Of a stretch of 14,463 bases of DNA, positions 10,501-14,463 are shown piece after piece. The stretch lies in assembly GCA_946479335.1 (NCBI GenBank), contig CAMLFP010000107.1:1-14463 (forward strand). The letters are read 5' to 3'. Position numbers and translations under genes: made by a program. How positions within the stretch are numbered: the first letter of the stretch is position 1; every line of letters begins with the position of its first letter. This stretch comes from an uncultured Archangium sp. (GTDB taxonomy: Bacteria > Myxococcota > Myxococcia > Myxococcales > Myxococcaceae). The notes under the pieces were generated by a model, which had not been told where the DNA came from, did not search any database, and was given only the letters and a program-made list of their open reading frames with translations.

Positions 10501-13500
10501 CAGCGGCGCGCGCACCAGCGCGGATCTCCGCGTCTTCGGGCGCGAGGCGCATCGCGGTGGCCAGTGAGGCGAACGCCTGCTCCGGCTGGCGCAGGTGACC
10601 GGCGTGCAGCTCGGCGGCCTTCTTGAGCGCGGTGATCTTCTCGAGTGCGTCATTCGCGGCCTCGGCGATGACGGCCAGCGCGCCGACCTGTTTGCGCTGA
10701 TCGCGCTGCGCGACGTACGCGGGCAACAGCGCGCGCGCCGCGGCCTCGCGATGGTCTGCGTCGGTCAACAGGTTCTCGAGCGCGTTGAGCGCGTCGGGGT
10801 CCAGCGGGTTTGCCGCCAGCACGTCGCCGTACCGGTGGATCGCCTCCGCCTTGTCGCCCAGCGCGGTCTCCAGCAGCCGGGCGCGCTGCACGCCGAGCGC
10901 CGCCGCTTTGTCCTTCTCGCCCGCCGCTTCGTGGAGCGCGATCAACCGCGCCTGCACCTCGGTCAACTCACGGAGCTGGCCACCCTTCTCATACAGCTCC
11001 GCCAGCCGGGGGAGGTGCACCGCCTCGTCGGCGCCCGCCTTCAGCGCGTCAGAGAGCGCCGTCGCGGCTTCGCGCGGGCGGTTCATCTCCGCGTTCACCT
11101 GCGTCAACCGCAGCCCGAGCGCGACCTTGTCTTCGGCCGGCGCGAGCGCCAGCTGTTTCCGCAACACGCTGTCGGCATCGGCCCAGCGCTTCGCCGCGAG
11201 GTACACCTCGACCAGCCGCTCGAGGAGATCGGCGTTGTCGGGCGCCTTCTCGAGGCCCTTCTTCAGCGCTCCCGCCGCCTCGTCGACCGCGCCTGCAGAC
11301 TCCGCGAGGTCGGCCGCTTCGAGCGAGAGCGACACCGCCAGCGGCGCGGAATCGGTCTTCGCGGTCAGCTCGGTGAAGGTACGCGTGAGTTCCTGCTCGG
11401 CCTTCACCAGCCGCCCGAGGCGCACCGCTTCGGCGCGGAACGCGGAGTCGGACGGGTCGAGCTGCAGCCCGCGCAGCCGGAGATCGAACGCCGCGCGCTC
11501 GTCGATGAGGCGCTTCTCGGTGGTGTCCGCCAACAGCCCCAGGAGGTTCTTCTGCTCGTCTTTGTCGGTGACCGACGAGAGCTGCACCAGCAGCGAGGCG
11601 ACCTGGCGCTGGTAGTCGCCGGCCTGCGCGTACACCGGCGCGAGCGCGCGCGAGATGTCACCCTGCCGCACGCCCTGCGAGGCGAGGCGCTCGAGCCCGC
11701 CGACGACCGCCGCGCCGCTGTTCCCCTCGTCGAGGAGGTTCAGGTACAGCTTCGCCGCGTCCTCCTTGCGGTTGAGGCGCTCGGCGTAGAGCTGCGCCAG
11801 GCGAGATCTCCACTCCTGACGCTCGGCCGGGGAGTCGGCCAGCGCGAGCAGGCGCTCCGCGACCGACGCCACCTCGTGCCACACGCCGAGGTTCGCCGCC
11901 GCCGCGCCCAGCTTCTTGAGCGTCGGCACGGAGTCGGGATCGAGCTCGAGGATCTTCCGGTACACCGACGCCGCCTCCGCGGGGTCCGCGGCGGTCGCCT
12001 CCAGCTTGCGCGCCTGGGCTTCGAGCTTCGAGCGCGGGTCCTGCGGCTCCTCGGCGAGCGCCTTGCGCATCGCGGTCAACGCCGCGGCGGCCTCGGCGTC
12101 GTCAGGCTGGCGCTTCTGCACCTCGAGCCATGCCTCCTGCGCTTCGGCGGGCCGCCCCATCGTCTGGAGCAGCTTGCCCAGCGCGCGCCACAACCCACCC
12201 TGGATGTCGGGCGCCGCCACCTGCGCGGCGCGGCGCAGCGCGAGCGCCAGCTCCGTCTGCGTGCCGGCCTTCTCGGCCGCGGCGGTGAGCGACGACACCA
12301 GCATCGGGCGCGACGGCGCCAACGGCAGCGCGAGCGAGAGCGCGTGGAAGGCGTGCTTCAGGTCTCCCGCCTCTTCGGCGGCCATCGCCGCGAGCTCGCA
12401 CAGCGAGACGCGATCAGCCAACGGCCGCGGAGCGGACACCGCGAGATCGAGCAGCGGCCACAGCGCGTCGAGCTTGCCTTCTTCGGCGTAGATCCCCGCG
12501 AGGCGGAACGCGACCTGCGCGTTGTTGGGGTCGACCTTGTGCGCGGCCTCGACGTGCGCGCGCGCCGCGGCGGGCTCCTTGAGCAGCTTCTGGGTGAGGT
12601 CCGCGAGGTTGAGGCGCAGCGCGACCTGGGCCTGCTTGTCTTGCAGCGTGGCGAGGTGCAGCTCGAGCACCGTCATGCCTTCGGTGAGCTTCCCGCTGGA
12701 GATCAGCGCTTCGCTCGCGAGCTCCGCGGCGTCGGGCCGCGACGGGTCGACCTGCGCCGCCTGGGCGAACGCGTCAGCCGCGCCGGCCTGATCGTTCAGC
12801 TTCGAGAGCAGCACCTGCCCGATGCGCAGGTGGAGGTCGACCCTCGCCTGCTTGTCGCGCGTGTTGCCCGCCAACTTCGAGAACACCGTCAGCGCGACGC
12901 GCACGTCACCGGCCTTGGTCGCGACCTGCTCGAGGAGGTCGAGCGCGTCGGGCATCGCCGGCCACAGCGCGAAGCAGCGATCGATCGCCTCCTTCACCTT
13001 GTCGACCGCGCCCGGCTCGTAGAACGCGTAGAGCCGCGCGACCTGCAGCGAGAGCCGCGACGCCACGCGACGATCGCGCTCCTCGAGCGACTGCGCCTTC
13101 AGCACCTTGACGCGATCGCGCCAGATGTACTCGAGCTTCCCGAGATCCTTTTGAATCTGCGTGGCCCGGGGGTGCTTGCCGTCGACGGAGAGCGCGCGCA
13201 CCAGCGCCTTGGTCGCCAGCGTGTGCTCCTGCGGGTAGTTGATGAGGCTCTCGGCGAAGCCGACGTACTCCTCGACCAGCTCGCGATCGCCCAGCGCCGC
13301 GCGCTCGCGCTCCAGCGAATCGAACGCCGACGCGTAGCGCCCTTCGTGCAGCAACAACTTGCGCGCCCGCTGGTACGCCTGCCGCTCCTGCGGCGCCGCG
13401 CGCGACGCGAGCTGGTAGCAGATGACCGCGCGATCGCGCCGCTGCAGCTTCGTCTCGTAGAGCTCGCCCGCGCGCAGGTAGATCGCCGCCGCGGCCGGGC

Positions 13501-13822
13501 CGGCCTGCACGAGCCCCAGGCGCTCCAGCACCTCCGCCAACGCCGCGAAGTCACCGCGCGCCTCGAAGATGCCGCGCAGCCCCTCGAGCGCCTCGCGGGC
13601 GTTCGGCAGGTACACCAGCGCGCGGCGGAAGAGCTCCTCCGCGCGCGTCGCGTTCTTCAGCTTCTCGCGGGAGAGATCGGCGGCGCGACACAGGAGGTGC
13701 GCGGCTTCGTCAGCCTTCGGCACCTCGCGTGAACGCGACTCATACAGCTTGATCAGCTCGTCGACCCGGCCGGTCTTTTCGAGGCTGGCCTCGACGTCGC
13801 CAAAAGGCTTCTCGTTGGACAT
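1580..13822 (-). CDS. gltI: GltI/AgmK-like giant tetratricopeptide-repeat protein (4080 aa)
   Basis: One uninterrupted frame of 4080 codons, roughly 450 kDa. No signal peptide or membrane helix is evident, so the protein should be cytoplasmic. Residues 1 to about 3785 are helical hairpins of TPR type, mostly in ~75-residue pairs with a signature like 'EL..vLer.L ... LA.lYe..L.d...A...Y..aLe.dP.n..AL..L'. The most canonical TPRs lie at about 3370-3620. Residues about 3786-4080 form a separate non-TPR domain. M. xanthus AgmK/GltI is, from memory, a comparably huge TPR protein (about 3800 aa) encoded just upstream of agmX/gltJ, as here. Its expected role is a scaffold in the Glt gliding complex; TPRs bind proteins rather than catalyse. 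The ATG at 13822 is chosen because a stop in the preceding frame, TAA at 13838-13840, lies close upstream and the first TPR follows at once. No good ribosome site sits at normal distance: the only candidate is inside a hairpin. A patch at 8003-8140 has unlike codon use. Confidence 0.78.
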   Translation of the reverse strand: MSNEKPFGDVEASLEKTGRVDELIKLYESRSREVPKADEAAHLLCRAADLSREKLKNATRAEELFRRALVYLPNAREALEGLRGIFEARGDFAALAEVLERLGLVQAGPAAAAIYLRAGELYETKLQRRDRAVICYQLASRAAPQERQAYQRARKLLLHEGRYASAFDSLERERAALGDRELVEEYVGFAESLINYPQEHTLATKALVRALSVDGKHPRATQIQKDLGKLEYIWRDRVKVLKAQSLEERDRRVASRLSLQVARLYAFYEPGAVDKVKEAIDRCFALWPAMPDALDLLEQVATKAGDVRVALTVFSKLAGNTRDKQARVDLHLRIGQVLLSKLNDQAGAADAFAQAAQVDPSRPDAAELASEALISSGKLTEGMTVLELHLATLQDKQAQVALRLNLADLTQKLLKEPAAARAHVEAAHKVDPNNAQVAFRLAGIYAEEGKLDALWPLLDLAVSAPRPLADRVSLCELAAMAAEEAGDLKHAFHALSLALPLAPSRPMLVSSLTAAAEKAGTQTELALALRRAAQVAAPDIQGGLWRALGKLLQTMGRPAEAQEAWLEVQKRQPDDAEAAAALTAMRKALAEEPQDPRSKLEAQARKLEATAADPAEAASVYRKILELDPDSVPTLKKLGAAAANLGVWHEVASVAERLLALADSPAERQEWRSRLAQLYAERLNRKEDAAKLYLNLLDEGNSGAAVVGGLERLASQGVRQGDISRALAPVYAQAGDYQRQVASLLVQLSSVTDKDEQKNLLGLLADTTEKRLIDERAAFDLRLRGLQLDPSDSAFRAEAVRLGRLVKAEQELTRTFTELTAKTDSAPLAVSLSLEAADLAESAGAVDEAAGALKKGLEKAPDNADLLERLVEVYLAAKRWADADSVLRKQLALAPAEDKVALGLRLTQVNAEMNRPREAATALSDALKAGADEAVHLPRLAELYEKGGQLRELTEVQARLIALHEAAGEKDKAAALGVQRARLLETALGDKAEAIHRYGDVLAANPLDPDALNALENLLTDADHREAAARALLPAYVAQRDQRKQVGALAVIAEAANDALEKITALKKAAELHAGHLRQPEQAFASLATAMRLAPEDAEIRAGARAAAEEADALDSYAEVLEELIESAQESIVVALHCELADVYERKLNQQDAAVDHLRAVLLVDPKHLEALRSLQRLYRTKEQFAELVPVTERLSLLEPDPAAKSKLDREAAVLAEQKLDDLERAAANWRLIAARDVLAREAASNLDRLYAELDKPQELAFALELRRNQEGQSPQGRELAFRLAALRQNRLNDARGALEVYRQILSEDPTHEGTREALDQWARSNDPDAPMAAEILDAVLSRTGDHQRRIALREARLLQGGAPSERARLASEIRAIFERDLGQPEAAFMNALKAFTDGLDRAAIQPELERLARQTSSFEELAEIYETTVEELKPDDEMRVPLLRRGAELREQLNEPEEATKLWKLLLEAEPQDRQALDSLSRLYEKSNNAKSLSDVYAKKAMLAEDPKERVELLTRAAEAFEIAGDDGQAIESYKMAFAVGHSRDVLEHLERLFGRNKRSLEQSDVLSQLADGASDDRERLAYLIKRGLILEKEQQHAESLRVFGEALRISPTEPYAIAALERLLQLDDAKLEAARLLEGAYRASNDQKHLVEVLDVRLLAAEPSQRVPMLKEIADLRELVGQKNHALIARIKAFNEAPGDAEVREQLERLSADLGAFEELAAAYEDALERGVGEPLAAELWRRLAIVYGERLSRFDLAARAWNEVLARSPKDLFVLEQLGRIFRRTSQFKELSVVMRRQLALESNPSLQVSLLFELATLAEDTLSDKPLAATCYQAVLERRPDDPNAMRMLARILAETEKWPELAALLQKGIAQAETRQEEEQALELMVRLGRLKFTRLNDPKGALTTFQEVLRRKSAHAGAIGALEEMARSDNPLKGEAASTLEPVFAGEGDHLKQVQMLEARVGAEPHAGERAALLRKMAELYAGSLDNAEMAFVAAARALKELPDDAESLKSAMSYFRQADAEDEMMALLAEVAPRASTDTARAELFRTLARMQAQADEESEAVESWKRVLQIVPTDAEAMQQTGQLLSRQGRVNELLDVLKRQLTIEEDPVKRAGTLVQIGSLQEEQLKDPNSAIASFRRALELTPEDVNALERMERLSEAQQRWPELADVLSRRVKLIAADDQAPVLFKLAVVREAKLLDKQGAFELYGELLKQNPRHEGALHRLEQFIAREPQNQQAFELLANAYRASSDATSLARLIETRVGVSPDSVERKTLLSELAALREAQGEPELAYLAYYRAFKDDPNDGALRKKLYSAAHAAGSHDELVTALIAELPRIAEPADFAEMATVIGQVSEQRLDEKEQAVVYYEKAREAHPESAPRVLPALDRLYGELEFPDKQADVVELMASQATEPADQVALNFRAGQLAMEHLDSPDRAAAAFERVLQADAKHLPSLRSLEILYEKAGANDKLYRVLEAQRALVQGSEKERLLHKMAGTSAEGLGNVDESIKLYRELLEKNPRNEQAFDQLSRLLERANKGEELRELLAWKLQFTVDPRELVKLNERLGRVLASQLNRPEEAVPYFKAALERDARHRGALEALRDIFEKAEKRDDLVIVLRRLIPLQEEASGVKQIRIRLAEIIAETARREEALDAARRALEVEPHSVPDLDRLSVVFTKLKAWPDAVKTLEAKTQVQLQMEEREAAAATMFQVADLWRAQPGKNELAGAALERVLEIEPSNRKAYEQALELFSKANDWRGYAQVMDRFLPNLVSDDEKVSALRELGRVQETRLGAKQVAFLQYCRALQINPAVDEVREQVERLANETGSFDELAAVYEEIVENVPRGPLAERLYLTLAQVQDTQLDDAEAAETSLRKILEFDPTNATALERLSAMFSRRGQNKEYILSLEQKLEAAATIEQRKEILREIARVYDEQLSSPDDAEQALSRALELEPDLETLSVLAALQKRHQNHTAVASTLMRMRDVAQTPEERARLQVEVAQVYERDLQDDEAAIEGYRVALEFDPANAQALIALEQLYSKLDRPAELLAVYERQIELSTDYRERVKILFRSATIWEERYQNLANADACIEAALQVDPQNVQAIKTLERLRKSQGRWDELIGVVDRHIALLTNPSEKAELCVEMGDIFHQQLKVVDRAVAAYHQALELDPNCRPALHALGTLYERSGNWPDALQMLEREAQAAGNTPEAVELWYRMGKINEDMLIDHESARRGYMEALRIDSAYLPAIRALKGLYEQAGDAESYERALLEEARQTEDPDERSVAWVNVGKYYEGKEDREQAVGAYEEAIKLRPDSVEAAAPLADIYISMEKWERAEAMLDVVTTGLAQRYAQNQDDPELSRELCRRQYRLGYVSEKNGHSDKALGAYERAYQLDATYLPVLEGYGNLLVKARRYEEAQRVYQSILVHHRGELTDLEVAEIYWTLGDIHLNLRQFDRAQNHFEKALAIDPSHEPSLRSMVTLAEQGGRYDKAVEFRQKLVEVLDGEAKFEAGVALGAQARDKLSDPYIAIDAYLAAHRIRQDALDVMDALYVLYRETKQGAKAAEMLEKMLTVPALQQDPNRAKRVWFALGEINRDELMDLDKALSCFNSALDTDWRFVDAFSALEAMLGRNRRWQQLDENYKAMIARIPKTPDTHAVRMQFWKALGDLYLNALKAPDAAVQVYKVVASGLPEDVEIQELYAGLAQTQAGYEQEAVDAWRRALPQTSNPGRIAGALAELAAKRKDYDAAWLASQVSAGLIGDPGNGEKEILTKLAPYAKKREVPQRQMTDRLWTEHLFHPKVRGPLGDLLAILFEQAGALYKEDFTRYGIVPKKHFVDVATAQEYQLHHYRTVSRLLGMEQVQVFSPFLITTRERMAKRTNEPAPDPMVGIEILHTDPVALRFGGKFFGETDQRAVYYLLARTMTLLRPELALTQRLSAERLEAVLQSAISLSVDRFRFTADPRAIDTERRALEKHLTPQARDALARVTREYVKVATPNDLRNFLEGAELTATRAGAFVAGEIEPVKRMVLAETGASFRVQPRSKIRDLLVFALGDDLHALRVAVGTNVEVQIRR
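1583..2467 (-). other. GltI C-terminal non-TPR domain (residues ~3786-4080)
   Basis: After the last TPR-like hairpins the repeat pattern stops at a short Lys/Arg-rich bridge near residue 3785. What follows is a mixed alpha/beta-looking segment of about 295 residues, with aromatic- and His-rich parts (WTEHLFHP, YQLHHYRTVSRLL), a beta-like part ending in DPVALRFG (about 3895-3905), and a helix with ARTMT at 3926-3930. It ends in DDLHALRVAVGTNVEVQIRR. I do not recognise a named family. Similar tails end other large myxobacterial TPR proteins, and the helix order faintly recalls an M48-type peptidase fold without the HExxH zinc site, but that is a guess. Confidence 0.5.
6892..12316 (-). repeat. 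Higher-order ~304-residue super-repeat within GltI (residues ~503-2311)
   Basis: A distinctive unit type recurs: 'A-L-(8-12 residues)-A-L-.-P-.-Y-.-.-.-.-D' followed by a helix of the form 'AF.....A....P....R..L...A......EL'. Aligning the turn position of that helix gives residues 503, 790, 1095, 1400, 1700, 2009 and 2311. The intervals are 287, 305, 305, 300, 309 and 302. Each period holds four ~76-residue double hairpins, that is eight TPR-like hairpins. A further copy of the marker helix at 2817 is out of phase, so the order breaks down in the C-terminal half. Confidence 0.65.
8003..8140 (-). other. Local island of A/T-ending codons inside gltI
   Basis: Within gltI, codons covering residues about 1895-1940 end in A or T unusually often: 17 of the 46 codons at 8003-8140, and 16 of the first 30 (8003-8092), including TCT, CGA, AAA, GTT, TTT and CCA. 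Flanking codons end almost wholly in G or C. The reading frame and repeat pattern continue through it without a break. The encoded part is the junction between two units of one super-repeat copy. Confidence 0.7.
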
Positions 13823-13851
13823 GGAGCGGGCGGGACTTTACCGCCCACTCC
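13823..13851 (-). promoter_or_regulatory. Hairpin abutting the gltI start codon and enclosing its Shine-Dalgarno-like sequence
   Basis: The minus-strand RNA before gltI can form an 11-bp stem: GGAGUGGGCGG (13851-13841), a 7-nt loop UAAAGUC, then CCGCCCGCUCC (13833-13823), which ends at the base before AUG. Ten pairs are Watson-Crick and one is a U-G wobble that fits only minus-strand RNA. The sole strong ribosome-site match, AGGGGAG (13854-13848), lies 25 nt before AUG, and its GGAG is paired in the stem with CUCC next to the start. The layout suggests translational control or coupling to translation from upstream. No U tract follows, so termination is unlikely. Confidence 0.55.
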
Positions 13852-13861
13852 CCTGAAACAT
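13838..13861 (-). CDS. Possible 7-codon leader ORF threading the gltI hairpin
   Basis: ATG at 13861-13859 opens a frame coding MFQGSGR and ending with TAA at 13840-13838. The stop falls in the loop of the hairpin before gltI, so a ribosome translating it would open the 5' arm, which carries the Shine-Dalgarno-like sequence, and stop 15 nt before the gltI ATG. A weak purine run (AAAGAAAG) precedes it, just after the stop of the upstream gene. Such a short frame can arise by chance, so this is only a candidate. Confidence 0.2.
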   Translation of the reverse strand: MFQGSGR

Positions 13862-13871
13862 GACTTTCTTT

Positions 13872-14463
<592 letters not shown>

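Larger units (their letters stand above)
2468..13822 (-). repeat. TPR-type solenoid array, about fifty double-hairpin units
   Basis: Spacing between equivalent 'D/N-P' turns is regularly about 71-78 residues: for example 71 between the first two turns, and 72-75 in several units sampled later. Each unit holds two helical hairpins, giving about fifty units, or on the order of a hundred TPR-like hairpins. Sequence identity between units is low, so the DNA is not a tandem repeat in the ordinary sense. The count is estimated by eye. Confidence 0.8.

Noticed and set aside
1580..13822. The giant TPR frame as several fused genes or an assembly concatenation
   Set aside because: The frame is open for 4080 codons with varied, non-identical repeats and steady codon use apart from one short patch. 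The size agrees with the known giant TPR protein in the same gene order.
13823..13851. Hairpin before gltI read as an intrinsic terminator of the upstream gene
   Set aside because: The 3' arm is followed at once by AUGUCCAACG with no run of U, and the stem touches the start codon, which fits control of initiation better.

Overview
The window is very GC-rich, with codons ending almost always in G or C, and every real gene reads on the minus strand. The gene content points to a myxobacterium (Myxococcota). A giant tetratricopeptide-repeat (TPR) gene is followed by a gene for a zinc-ribbon/GYF/membrane protein. From memory, this is the gltI (agmK) - gltJ (agmX) pair of the Myxococcus xanthus Glt/Agl gliding-motility (focal adhesion) machinery. 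Identification rests on domain order and gene order, not on a database search.

In the direction of transcription (right to left): (1) 14463-13872 is the 3' end of an open frame cut by the window edge. Its downstream part is a helical-repeat protein with an Ala/Pro-rich tail. Its first ~45 visible residues instead read as a piece of an ABC-F ATPase, so the frame is chimeric, either a real rearrangement or an assembly join. (2) 13871-13823 is a 49-bp gap that can fold into an 11-bp hairpin ending directly at the next start codon, with the only good Shine-Dalgarno-like sequence inside the stem. (3) 13822-1580 is one uninterrupted 4080-codon gene, gltI-like. It is an immense TPR-type solenoid of about fifty ~75-residue double hairpins plus a ~295-residue non-TPR C-terminal domain. 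Between residues ~500 and ~2310 the repeats form a higher-order period of about 304 residues. (4) 1579-1443 is a 137-bp gap holding a stem-loop, a good sigma70-like promoter and a ribosome site. (5) 1442-1 is the first 480 codons of gltJ: zinc ribbon, GYF domain, disordered linker, one membrane helix and a Pro/Ala/Thr-rich periplasmic stretch, running off the window.

How the genes may work together: in M. xanthus GltJ is an inner-membrane component whose cytoplasmic zinc ribbon and GYF domain take part in assembling adhesion complexes with the GTPase MglA. The huge TPR protein would fit as a cytoplasmic scaffold on the same complex. That role is taken from the known family and the context, not shown by the sequence. 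No RNA genes, CRISPR arrays or insertion sequences were seen. The many long open frames on the plus strand are shadows of the GC-biased codons of the minus-strand genes.
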